Shown: positions 1 to 12,700 of the stretch, in pieces | Layout of the letters: the number at the start of each line of letters is the position of its first letter | Numbering within the stretch: the stretch's first letter is position 1 | Assembly (NCBI GenBank): GCA_038373865.1 | Contig: JAXGGA010002952.1 | Span: 47,511-111,510 of the forward strand | Source: Uloborus plumipes | Taxonomy: Eukaryota; Arthropoda; Arachnida; Araneae; Uloboridae | Direction of reading: 5' to 3' | Length of the DNA: 64,000 nt | The notes under the pieces: generated by a model | The model's input: the letters and a program-made list of their open reading frames with translations, nothing else | Database searches by the model: none | Told to the model about the DNA's origin: nothing | Program-made: the position numbers and the translations under genes

Positions 1-980
1 GTTATAGAATAAAAATAGTGATTATTTATATTTTCCAAAAAATTTTTGAAAATTGACATTTTTTCGTATTTTTAGAGAAATTCAAGCCCTGGTAGGACCC
101 TAAAGGAGTTGTTCAAACTTGATAATATTTTACATATGTTTTGTACTTACGCATGCACAGCTTTTGCCGGGTATTACAGAATAAAATTCCAAAATTTTTG
201 TTTTTCGCTCCACCCTGGTGTCCAGGGCCCGCCAAGTGAGATAAAATAAAAATTTAGCGAAAAAAATTCTGATTTGGTTAAATATCGGCCATTGTGAAAA
301 TCTTAGATATTTCTACTAGGGTAAAAAAATATACATGTTGCAAAAGGAAAAAACAAAAAAAAAAAAAACAAATAAAATAAAATTCCTTGACTGAGGAGTT
401 TCAAACTTTACTAAGACTTTTGAAATTTGGCTAACAACTTAAAATAGTTAGCGGAGGCCCCCCCAAGTGCGTTATTTCACACTTTAACAATTAAGTAACC
501 TTTATTCTGTACAATAGCTAGTTACATCATAATTCAATACACTTTATACTTCAACTGATTTGTCTAGTATTTTCATGAAATACTTAGTTATACTATGAAA
601 TAAAATTTCCTTTTAATTGTACATATATAATATACAGAAACATACATAATATACAGATCAGTACATGAAATGTGCCTGCATCCCCTAGTAAAATATAATA
701 TCCCCAAGTAACTCATAGGTGCTATTTTTCTCTATCATGCACCCTTAAAACTCTTGCATCCATAGCGCTGCAGGGGCTCTATGTACGCCAGATAACAGAC
801 AGTGCCCAAAATTTTGAACAGAAGTAAAGAAAATCCACAGAAAAAAAAAAAAGTTTTGACAACTCTTCAAATGCTTAAATATTTGCACCTAAGAAATGAG
901 AGTTTGTACTTTTTTATCATTATTCTTTTTTTTAAATCCCTATCAAATTAAAAATAACCTCGGTCTGTAAAGCATGTTAC
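1..980 (-). other. USP40-type gene, intron 1 (partial), repeat-like
   Basis: On the minus strand this tract lies downstream of the first coding exon and is therefore its first intron. It is AT-rich with homopolymer runs and no supportable coding exon. I see no transposon boundaries I can defend. Confidence 0.5.
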
Positions 981-1164
981 CTCTAAATTCCGGTGTATAG
1001 AGAAGTGTTTGTAACAAAGAGTTTAAGTAGCAGGTTGCTCCTTGATTTTGAATACCACTCAGACCACAAGGAAGACGACGATTTGGAGGTCTAGGAGCAG
1101 CCAAAGTGTGTACGTTAGTCATCACACCAGCCGAGCTTTCGTCATCGAATAAACTTCCAAACAT
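981..1164 (-). CDS. USP40: USP40-type ubiquitin carboxyl-terminal hydrolase, first coding exon
   Basis: The exon starts at an ATG (minus strand, 1164-1162) and encodes about 61 residues. It begins [10 protein letters not shown], then a proline-rich linker, then [20 protein letters not shown], which is the cysteine box of the USP catalytic domain; the Cys in GATCYLN is the expected nucleophile. The acidic start followed closely by the Cys box is the arrangement of USP40. The exon ends after TTTAGAG at a GTAACA donor (complement of 979-980); the open frame beyond that is intron read-through. USP enzymes remove ubiquitin from substrates by cysteine protease chemistry. The rest of the gene lies outside the window to the left. 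It is divergent to ABCF2, about 2.4 kb apart. Other USP paralogues (USP7/USP47 group) are less likely. Confidence 0.8.
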
Positions 1165-1913
1165 TTGTAGAAAACCTTATTTCAAAAATTAAAATATGAA
1201 GCGCTATATTTTTTTTCTGCAAAAATATAGCACTACGCAGTTTGTGCTAAGACATAGAGAAAAATACAATCATCATTTTGAAACATTAACCAAAAATGCT
1301 TATTTTGAAATCAAAAGTTACGATCTTGAAAAGACGGGAGTGTTTCGAGATATCAAAGAATGAAACTGTTAAATTAAACAGAGGTAGGGATGTAGCAATA
1401 GTTGAATATGCTTATAAGTTACTAAACAATTTCTTTTGACTGAATATATTGATTTCATAAGCTAGCGAAATTCGTCGATACCAATCTCAATTTCAACACA
1501 AACACATTCTGCACAAGGCCTTTAAACTTTGTTGGCATCATCTTTGTTGGCTTCCCGGCGCTGCCATTTTTATTTGAAATAAGACGCAAATACGTTTTAA
1601 GGCTTCACTTCACCCATAGCCATGCTTCATACATCTGTTAAAAACAAAAGAGAAAAGTCTTTTATTTGATGGATAACTTCTTTTACAGTTCTCAAACGAA
1701 TTAAGAAATGAAAATCAAATGAAATTTCAACTTGCTTATCAGGTAACTTAATATTTATGATGTTTTAATAGTAAATGGGATTGGTTTATTACTATAGATG
1801 ATAGTAAAAAGTTCTATTCTTCACTATTCTATTCAACCACTTATTCTTTTGATGAGTTCTATTGAATTTTGCCATTAATAAAGCAGAAAAAGAAATCTTC
1901 AATCTCTTTTTTT

Positions 1914-1944
1914 CGCCAAGCATTCTTCCGCATTGTGCTTGGCG
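1914..1944. promoter_or_regulatory. 9-bp inverted repeat CGCCAAGCA/TGCTTGGCG
   Basis: Perfect 9-bp arms at 1914-1922 and 1936-1944 are separated by 13 bp in the divergent intergenic region, just before the pyrimidine-rich stretch. GC content is well above the surroundings. Whether it binds a factor is unknown. Confidence 0.3.
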
Positions 1945-3436
1945 GTAACAAAAGAGTGGCATCAATTTTCTCCGTCGGTGTTGATGTCCTTTCCTTTCCT
2001 TCCAAATTGCAACTTCCGCGGCAGCGTGTTTCGTGCATCACATTAATTGGTAATTAATTTCTTAGGTATTTTATAAGTTTTTTTTCTGAAGAAAGTAGCA
2101 TTTTGTATGATTATTGATTTCTATCATTTTTCTTTTGAATGCTCTATTTTTTCATTCTTTTTTTCAAATAATAATTTTGACATAAGTTACGTGTTCAGTG
2201 TGTTTTGTTGTCTTGAGCATATTTTTCCCTTTTAAACATGAGCTATTTTTTAAATATATGAAATTAAGGTTTTCATATTGTTTCCCGTTTCAAATTATTA
2301 TTTTTCACGAATTAAATTAATTTTTAGTCAATATCGCGCTTACCAAATTAACCCTATTTCGATCTATTTAAAATTGTTACCTAAGGATTGTAGAGCTCAG
2401 ATTAAATGAAACATTTTTTTCTAGAATTCTGATTTGTTTTTTCTTTTCATGTCTTAAGTTTCGTAGAAAGAATAGAATTTTCAATTAAAAATGAAGGATA
2501 GGAGTGCAATGTGTTATATACCTAAATTCTTAATTATGATTATTATTTTTAAATCTGAGAGTCGAGCGTTTCCTTAGCTTTCTAAAAGCCTTTAATGCCC
2601 CAAGTACTTTCTATTACATCCCGACCTCTGTTTTAGTTAAGCCTTTTTAGTGTGATTATTTGAAAAATTCTAAGCAATTAAAAAATTTCAAATTTAATTT
2701 ATTTTATTATATCAAGTTTTAAAGATGCATAAACAAATGTAAAAAAGATCATTATGTTCCATATTGAAAATTAGATAAATGCAAAACATTTTAATGAGAT
2801 GAAAAACTATTCTCATGTGTGTAAATAAACTGATATGGCCAAGTGAACAAACTCATTAAAGCATCCTGGTGTTTAAAGAAAGAAGCAATGAGCACCAAAG
2901 CAAACCATTAACTAAGTTCATCCTGGATATAATAGTGGATGCTTTATAAAATTTAATATTTATTGATAATGTCATCATCATTGGATATTTCATGTTATTG
3001 TCATACATAATACACCATAATTTATTTCATCAGTTTGGATTCTTTGTAGATTGGAGGGAAATGAGCAGGAGGTAGACTTTGTAAATGTCCTGATGCAGAA
3101 ATATTTTATTAGGGACATAAAAAAAAATATTTTTTCCTGATTTTAGCTTTTTGTCTTGAAATTCCTGATTTAAAAAATAAAATCAGGGCTCCTAAAACAG
3201 GTTTTCAGTTTGTCTTTAGGGAAAAATGGACCAAAATCCTATTGAAAAGGGACTTTAAATTTAACCTTTAAAGTTTAAAATTAGTGATATACTGATTAAT
3301 CAGTGGTAATGGGCCATTTTTCCAATTTACCTATTAGCCTTTTTTTAGCCACTTAATCAGCTGTAAAAATTATTTTTGTATTCTAATAAATTTTGGTTTA
3401 AGTTATTATTTTGAATGAATTTTAGCAGTCAATTAG

Positions 3437-3447
3437 TTGGCGGGAAA
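3437..3447 (+). promoter_or_regulatory. E2F-like site TTGGCGGGAAA
   Basis: The 11-mer resembles the E2F/DP consensus and lies about 130 bp upstream of the ABCF2 start codon. It is a motif match only; one such match can occur by chance. Confidence 0.25.
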
Positions 3448-3560
3448 CTGAAGAATATTACTTTCTCTCTTATCATACATAATACACTGTACTTTTATAA
3501 CCTTTAGATATGCTTTCATCTTTTAAGAAAAAACAATTAGTTTGTCATAATATTTTTCAG

Positions 3561-3735
3561 CTTGACAAGAATAACATGCCATCTGATTCTAAAAAAAGAC
3601 GTGATGCTAAAAAGAAAGAAGCTGCAAAAGCTAGAGTTCAAAAGAAACCCGGTGCCAAAGCTGAAGAAAGTGTAGATACTACAACTAATGGAGAAACAAC
3701 AGAGCCTGTAACAAATGGAGTTCATATATCAGCTG
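3561..3735 (+). CDS. ABCF2: ABCF2 coding exon 1
   Basis: Acceptor at 3559-3560, start codon ATG at 3576, donor GTATTT at 3736. It encodes residues 1-53 and begins [20 protein letters not shown], the basic N-terminus typical of ABCF2. An upstream in-frame ATG at 3510 lies in the preceding intron and was not used. Phase 1 end. Confidence 0.9.
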
Positions 3736-6700
3736 GTATTTATTTTATAATTTCCGTTGACATTGATTTGTTTAGATGCATAATTGAGTTAACATCTATA
3801 TATATAAAACCAAGGTTGGTCAAACGCTCTCCTGGAAAATTTACGCAACGTACGATTATGAAAATTGGTACAAAATTAGTCCGCATACTGATGAAGTGCA
3901 AGTTGTAGCCGAAATTTTCAAATTCGCCCTAGATTTCCTAAAATTTAATTAAAATTAGGTAATTAAAAACTTATTACTCCCTGTTTTCGTACTCCAAAGG
4001 AGCAGTTTTGTAATTGAAGTGAAATCAACTGCAGATTTCTTCCATGCACGCACATTGTTTTGTTTTCAAAGTAATTTTATTTCATTTTGAGCTTTATTGT
4101 ATTCTTTTCTTCAGATGATTACTTCTTTTTTTGATTTCCTGAAACTTATATTGGTTTTGGAGTAATAAGTTTTTCTCTCTATTATTTCATTTTGTAGGAT
4201 TAATTACAAAAAAAAAAAAAAAAAAATCTTCAAAATTTGCAAAAGTACATTTTACAGTGTTTGGATAAGAAGCAGTTAACTTTGTATACACCATTTTTCT
4301 AATAAGTATTTTCATACAAATTTATTAATTTACTTCTTGAAATTTCTATTTTATTTGCATATCATCAAAGGGTAATGTTCTTTGTGTGTCTAATTTTATA
4401 CATATGATTAACATGCCTCGAAAAAAGGGAATAATTCGATAACTGGGAATCTGGCTCTGTTGTCAAATTTTCGACGATAATAATTTGGTTTTAGTGACAT
4501 TTAGTTTGCGTTTGCGAAGGAAAGATTTCCCTTGCGCATGAGTTGGCGATAAAGATTTGATGCGAATAGGATGAGATAGCCAGACTTCCAATCACCGAAA
4601 TCGTGCCTTCTTTTTTGTTTCTAATTTCACACATATGATTAGTACTTAAAAGCAAAATAATGTGGCAACCAAAAAAAGCTACTAAATAATTTATGAGTAT
4701 TCCTGTTAAAAAATTCTCCAAACCAGCTTCAAAAGCTCCCTTTAAGTACTTACCCGTTAGCCGGGCATAATCGAAAAAGCTCCAAATAGTGTATCATTAG
4801 ATAATGTAGAATTCGGCAGAATTTCTTACAACCATATTAGTTTACCATTGAGCGGATGTTTGTTCCGCTTACAGATTTGTCATTTGCTTCGCTTGGCGAC
4901 ATTGGCGGTTTTTGATTTTTCGCTTGCTCTGGCTAACGTATAAATACCCTCCATTAAGATGTACATAAACAGTTTAATCAAGATATCAGTCATTATTGTC
5001 GTTGAAATCTGAATTAAAATGCAAAATAATAAAAAATAAATCAACCATGGGGACGAAACATGCTTAAAATTTTAATCTTCGCTTAGGTAGTATGAAAACA
5101 TATCACCAAGTTAAATAACGTACCTATAACTGAATAGTACCTACCAAAGATCTCAGTTATAGAAATTTTCTCAAAAACAATACAGAGAAAAAATTCTTGA
5201 CGTGCCTTTCGAGATATTGGTTCCAGTCATTCCAAATGTCTCATTAAAATTAAAGAAATCGTCAAATAAATTAATTTGACGATTTAAACCCAACAAAAGT
5301 TGTGATGGAACTACCTTTCCATTATAGCTGAAACTTGAATTTGTTTGATTTTTGTCAAAAATAGGTAGAAAGAAGTGAGTCTCTGTTTCGAGTGCTAAAT
5401 CTCGCCAATCGAGAACGTTTTTGTATTCGCAGTTTTTGAGCATGAACATAACTTCTCAATTTTGCAAGGACAAGGCAGATACATTTTTTCCCCCCAAATA
5501 AACTTTGGTAAAATTACGCTTAAATTTAACCTTATATTTACTGCACAGTTTTTTTTAAAAATTCGTGCATTATGTATACAGTGGCAGCAGCAAAAGTCCT
5601 TTCAATTTTACCACGGGCAAAGCCGTGGCAGGTAACTCTAGTAGAAAATATAACCCTTTTTTAGCTATGAATTTATTACACAAACTGTTAGTTTCAATTA
5701 TAGATTTTATTACCATCAATACTAGTGCATAAGTCAAAATTTAGTTTAAAAGTAAAAAAAAAAAAAGATTAACTTGTGGGGTTGACTTATATGCAAGGTC
5801 AAATCCCTGAAAATATTGTCTGACCTGTTCTTGAAACATGTTTACCTCGTCATGAAATTTATTTAAAATTTCATATGCTATCAAAACAAAACACAACATT
5901 GGCACATTTGTACATTGCAGTTAATAAGACATCCATTAGGTATTTCTGAAAATTGGAAAATTAATTTTTGCAAATGTTTCTGAACTTATATATATTTTTT
6001 CTGTATTTTCATTTAATTTTATACTGTAGATATGTTATAGTTCATCCAACAAGAACAGGATAGCAATGTGATGCAATACATGGGTAGTAATTAATTAAAA
6101 CGAAATTTAGCGTTAGTTAAGTTTATAACCTCTATTTGTTAGTCAATAATAATGGTTACTCTGTTACAATAACTGCAAAATGCAGGGGTTTTGACATGAT
6201 GGTTTAAATCATTGTTAAATCTGTCGTACATTAAAAATTTACCATCTTTGCTTCACGATATAACCTGACATTATTAATAATGGACATCTCTTCCATTATT
6301 ATGACACTGTCATAATAATGGAAGAGATGTAATCTTGAATTTTTCAAATATCTTTTGAAAATCTGAATTTTACCTCCGATAGATTCCGTATAACCCTATA
6401 ATATGTATTTTTTGTTTTGTATTTTTCAGCTGAAGATGAACTGGTAAAAAAGCTTGAAAATGACATGAAATTAAGTGCTGAAGCTCGAGCGTGTACTGGT
6501 GTATTAGCTGTGCATCCCAGATCAAGAGATATAAAAATCGAAAATTTTTCTATCAATTTTCATGGTGTTGAAATCTTGGCCGATACAAAGCTAGAACTAA
6601 ATTGCGGAAGGAGATATGGTTTAATTGGCCTCAATGGATCAGGTACAGAATATATGTTTTAAAATCAGAAGTGTTTAAATTACCATTTAGAAATCAGTCC

Positions 6701-9700
6701 CAATCTCCTCTTACTTTAATGCAAAGATTGTTCTTTTTGTGATTACCGGTTTTGTTAGTCGAATAATATTTTAAACTTAAACAATTCATATCTCTTTTTT
6801 TTTCTAAATTGCTACTTGAGGCGACAGTGCTGTTAGTGAAAAAGAAATCTCTTCATGAACGAATTATGAATAGAGATAAGTTTAACAACAAAAGATAGCT
6901 GAACATTAGGGTGATTCAAAAAAATTTTTTTTTAAATTTCTGTGGTCTTACCCTGCAGTTTTTTTACACTATTCATGAATGTGATGTATGTAAAATTTTA
7001 GCTCAATTGAATAATATTTAGAGGTCGCTCAACGCGATCGAATTCTGTTGAAAATTAGCAATTTCAAGAGTTGGAGTATATAGATTCCTTACCCGAAATA
7101 ATATTATTATTCATATAAAATGGAATAACTTAAAACGTTAGTTTACTCTACTAAGTAATTAGTCAATAAAATAATAGCTCAAAGTGAGTTGTAACGATTA
7201 CCCCCCCCCCCTCCCCCACTCCAAAGCTGCATTATCTCTTACCTGAGTTTGGGTAGAAAATGCAGCTGCAAGCTCGGGCTGTGGTTTCTGTTTTCTTTTC
7301 GGTTGTTTCAGGTGTATGAGTTTATTTGGCTAAAACACCTAGTATCCACTCTAGACAGGGCCCAGTATAAGTGACAGAAAGCCACTTTGATAGTAGCTGC
7401 TACAGTACAAAGTATGGGTCAAAATGGCGAAGATTTGACAACGTCCATAAAACGGTAAATGCAAACTATTCGCTCTGAATTGGCCGTTAACTTACAAAAG
7501 TCGTTTAAATCTAGGATTTCCTTTGATAGTTCACTGGAACGAAACACTTATGCAAAATATAACGTGCAACTAGTAATGGAAGTTGCGCAAAGTTAACTTC
7601 TGATGACCCATGTAAAAGAAGTGTCCAAGGAAGATACTAGAGCTTAGTGCGATTTTCTTGAGCAGAGCACCTTCTCTTTGTGTATGTTTTCGTGTCCCAG
7701 GAGTGGTTCCTCGTGATATCTGTGTTAAAGATTCTTTATGGCTTCAAGTTATGGATATTTCCCAATCAGTTCAAACTTGCAGCCGGACAAAGAAAAGGTA
7801 TTCGTAACATATGAATGTGATTTCTTTCACATTCTTATCGTTAATGGGAAAGAATGTCTAAGAGCTGGGTTCCCAGCAACCCTTTTTGTGCAAGCACTAA
7901 GAAATGATTTGGAATATTTTTAGCGTCCTTATTCATGTAAAGAAGAAACTCAAAATATATCAGCTGTTTGATCCTGAGCATTCGAATCTTTAAGATAGCT
8001 ACCAACAAGGCTTCACTACCAAAGAAACTGAGGATTGTAAACGACAATACGGAGCGTGGCATGGCCCTTATTGAAGCATTTGTTAAGACTATCACTAACG
8101 ACGAAAAACAAAGACAGTGTCTTCTTCAAGTGGTACAGAAACACAGAAAAGGATTCAAAGTTGCAAAAAAGTAACCTTAAAAAGTATTGCAAGAATTAAT
8201 GAGCGAATTATATTTAATGTATTTAAATTTGATTTTTATATTTTTTCCGTATTTGATTAGTTTTCATACTTTTCTGCATTTCATTAGTTTTTCAGATATA
8301 TAGTTCATTTTGTGATTGCACTCTTTTTTTTCAACGGAGATATAAAAAAGCAATAAAGTAACTTTATTATTATTATTATTATTTACGTTCGCATTTGTGC
8401 CAATATCACAAAATTTGAAGTACTCCTAAATGTAAATATAGTTTACTAAAATTTTGGAATAATTCAGTGTATATAAAGGGCCCAACTAAGACGGTAAGAC
8501 GAATAAAAATACAAAGGCTACTTTTTTCTATAGATATCATTTACGATCACGTTTTTGTCAATATCACGAAATTTCAAGGCGTTTGAGCGACCTCTAAATA
8601 TTAATATATTTTGCCAAAATTTTGCACAAATAATCAGTGTATATAGTGGCACAAAATAAGAGGGTAAGACGCACAAAAATACAAAGGCTACTTTTTTCTA
8701 TAGATATCATTTACGATCACGTTTTTGTCAATATCACGAAATTTCAAGGCGTTTGAGCGACCTCTAAATATTAATATATTTTGCCAAAATTTTGCTCAAA
8801 TAATCAGTGTATATAGTGGCACAAAATAAGAGGGTAAGACGCACAAAAATACAAAGTTTATTTTTTTCCATACATTTCTGAATCACCCTACTGAACATAG
8901 AGATTCAGTGTAACAGAATCTAAAACTTAGGAACCATTTTCAGAAGAGAAAACATTGCTATTATAACTGATGGCCACGAAAGAGATAAAATTAGAATGTG
9001 TACGGAATATCTGTTTGGTTGCAAGAATGAGTTATATGTTACAGCCTTGCTTTAACCTCTCGGCGGTTCGGCAGTTCCAGAATCATATGTTAATAAGACG
9101 TCCAAAATCGTCAGGGGTTTAAAACTAGAAAAAGTTTAAAGAATTCTTGCTTTAAAAGCATTTTCCAACAAAAACTTGAAGAATCTATACTTATAATTTT
9201 AAAACATTGAAATCAGAAAAAAAAAAAAAAAAAAATTAAAATTTTTGAGATGCCTTCTAAAATTCTTTTTAATTACATAATGCTATAAAAAAGGCTTAGT
9301 TTCAAATTAAAGAAAAATATATATACATAATAATGTGGCTTAAACTTATTAGTTTGCTATTTTGTTGATATCTGACACTTTGTCATCAAAAGTGCTGTAC
9401 TGAGTACGTTGTACTCAGCCTACTTGGTTATTTACTTACCCAATACTAATGAGCAGTTATTTAAAAGTTTATATTAATAAGTATGAATGATAGCAAAAAA
9501 CTTTTAATAGATAAAAGCTATACTCAAATATCAGTTTGTAGTATACAATCATTCTCTACTGTGCTGTGCTCATAAAATGAGTATGTATCATGTATAACAA
9601 ATGAGAAAATGTCTACTTGTAAAATTTGTTATTTTACGTCATTTGTTATTTTACACGGTATTGAACTTAAAACATTATCATTGTTTTAAGTTCAAAAGAC

Positions 9701-12700
9701 ATTAAGTGCTTGAAAATGGAATCATATAAATGTTGCATTTCAATATACAGGCAAGTCTACACTGCTCGCCGCTTTGGGACGACGTGAAGTTCCAATTCAA
9801 AGTCATATTGATATATATCATCTGACCCGAGAGATGGAAGCTAGCGAAAAATCAGCTCTTCAAGCTGTTATGGATGTTGATGAAGAAAGATCAAGGTTAG
9901 AAAAACTTTCCGAAGAACTTGCTCATTATGATGATGAAGGTATTTTATATTACAACACTGTCTTAAACTAATCACAATGATATAAAATAAAATCTGTACT
10001 TGTTAATACTTTTGTGGTCTAAAATTTTGTAACCTATTTTTTACATTTAGAATCCCAAGAGCAGTTAATGGATATATACGAAAGGTTGGATGAAATTGGA
10101 GCAGATAAAGCACAAGCTAAAGCAGCATATATACTACATGGTTTAGGTTTTACCAAAGCAATGCAGCAAAAGATGTGCAAAGACTTTTCCGGTAAGATTA
10201 AATTATAAAATTTTTAAAAAATAATTTAGAAACTTATTTTACCTAAAAAGCCACTTTTTAGTCAAATTTGTTCTGTGCTTTTTTAAAGATATGCTTTAAC
10301 ATATTTTGATAAGATTTTACTCAGTGTGAAATATAAGTTGTGAAAAGATATAGAAGGAAGAAAATTTGGTATTCAGGAAAGTTGTAATCTTAAAGGTACA
10401 GCAAATTTTCAGTTTTTATCCTTTTTGTTTGCAAGGAGTTCTGATTGTCGATGACGTTTTTGTGAAGTATTTGCTGTCTCCTTCCTGTGTGTCATTCAAC
10501 TTTTTAAAATAGTTTATAATGTATTTCTATAATTTCTGGTGAGTAATTTTTGTATAACAGTTTGTGACAAAAGAATGTCCACTAGTGAGCCTTGTTGCTG
10601 TCATGAAGGAGCACAATCAAATTGCTTAAAATAAATTATTTTTTGGAATAGGAATGAATGCTTAGTCTGCTCAAACATTACTGATTGTTTCTCGTACTTC
10701 AATGTGTAAAGGCTTAGAGCTCTAAAAATTGAAGTGAAGTTTTAAAATAATTGTCATTTTTTCAATTGAAATTTAGGTGGTTGGAGAATGCGAATAGCAT
10801 TAGCAAGAGCATTGTATGTCAGACCTCATTTACTTCTATTGGACGAACCTACAAACCATTTAGATTTAGAGGCTTGTGTATGGTTAGAAGATGAATTAAA
10901 AACGTAAGTATATAAGTGTTTTTGAATTGCAAATGTGATATTGCAATTTTAATTGAAAATAAAGCTATGGGTTAGTTTTTATTGCATCAAGTTTTTTGTT
11001 AGAATTTTTTATGATTATTCCCTTAGGTTTTCGGTAAATATGTATAACAGTGAAAGAATAATTTGTTATAGAAAGTCATTGCAGCCAAACTAGCAAATAG
11101 ATAATTTTGTGCTATCATTATTACGGATAATACTCTCGAGTTAATTGGACTTTTTATTCCTCTTGCTCATATCTTTTAAAATATTTTATCAAAATTGTTC
11201 GTCATATTTACATAATGTTTTGCAGTTGGTTTTCATGATTTGGTTTATATGCATCATTAAACAAATAAAGCCTGACCATGTAGAGATGGCAGGTGACCTT
11301 GAAGCGGAAATGATCCGCTTCAATTTATAATAGTAGCATAAGAGATTTTGCGCTGGCAGTACAAGCTTCAATGAACAAAGTCAGTACAAAATTAATTTTC
11401 TCGTTGATGCTACCTAAGAGAAAGGGGGATGATGCTCTCCCTTAAGATGAAGCTCTCCGTTTTCGCTTCAAGGTCAGGTGCCATCTCTCTCTGGTCAATC
11501 TATGCAACCATTCAAGGTATCTATGATCCATAATGTCTCTATTTTTAACTCCTCAGTCATATTGCTATGATTTTCTTACATCCATTGGTATAGAACAAGA
11601 AAAACTTTTAAGTATAATTCAACTTCGCAGAGATGGCCTATGACTCCTCCTTTTTTCAGGATTGTCCATTTTTAGGAAGGGGTGATATGCAGATGAAAAT
11701 TGAGGAATGGAATTAACAATTGATGGGGGAATTTGAATGGGTAGAAATTGTACCTATTTTAAGGAATGGACTCGTTTTCTCATTTGATTGACACCCGCCA
11801 TCTCGTCGCGGTTGAATTATACTGTATAGTTATCCACAGAGGCGTCATTTAGGCGGGCCAATTGGCTCTCTCCTCCGGCTTTAAAGAAATAATGATTTAA
11901 CATATTAGTAAGCATGATTTTTGCTGTTTTCCGCTACATGGAAAAATTCATAATGATCTGCCTGGTAGAGTTAAGAAATATTTCTAGAAACCATTTATAA
12001 AATGATAAAGTAACCTAGTTCAAAGTTACCCTGCCACTTAGGGTAACTTTGAACCACGTAAGAAATGTGAATTACTCCAGTAAAAGAAGTCAAACTTTGA
12101 ATCAGAATAAAATTTATACATGCGGTACGAGAAAAAAAAGTTTATAAATTTTATTACTCTCCCCCACACACTTTTTTCATTAAAGTTATTTGTTTGGTCA
12201 GTCTTCTTGCTGCTGAACAAACTTCAAATTAAAATATTTTTTAGTTTGTATTGTTACAAAAGCATGTCTTTTTAGTTTTTATGCAATTAATTTATTATTT
12301 AATAGTAACACTAGCCCTATGGCAGAATTTTTCCAGCTTTCTGCATCAAATTTTCTAGAATAAATTTCTTTCTGCAACACTGGAATATTCTTCAATTATA
12401 AATATGTATGCAACCCTCTTACTGTAACACAAGGTGTTTATATTTATAAAAATGTTAACATTAATACTATACATTGGTAGGTTTGTTTTTTTGGTGGCTG
12501 TTTCATATTATTTTTTTTCTTAGCCTTTTTTCCCCTCTCAATCACAAAAATCTTTCTGCACACTGTCTCCCTGATTCTGCGACAATGTCGTTTCGGCAGC
12601 TTTCTGCCATAGGGAGCACCAGAATTCTGCAATTTTATTACATTGTATAGACTATAACATTGTTGGAGGATTGATTTAAACAACTTCAAATTAGCATTTA

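Larger units (their letters stand above)
1165..3560. other. Divergent intergenic region between USP40-type gene and ABCF2
   Basis: This 2.4-kb tract separates two genes transcribed away from each other and should hold both promoters and 5' untranslated exons. A pyrimidine-rich stretch near 1985-2010 followed by a possible donor (TTGGTAATT near 2047) is a candidate ABCF2 5' exon. Two further sites are listed separately. No coding exon is visible. Confidence 0.45.

Noticed and set aside
943..980. C-terminal extension of the USP40 exon frame
   Set aside because: It lies after a good GTAACA donor; the extra residues are not USP-like.
3510..3575. Upstream in-frame ATG for ABCF2
   Set aside because: It precedes the TTTTTCAG acceptor, so it is intronic; ABCF2 proteins start at MPSD.
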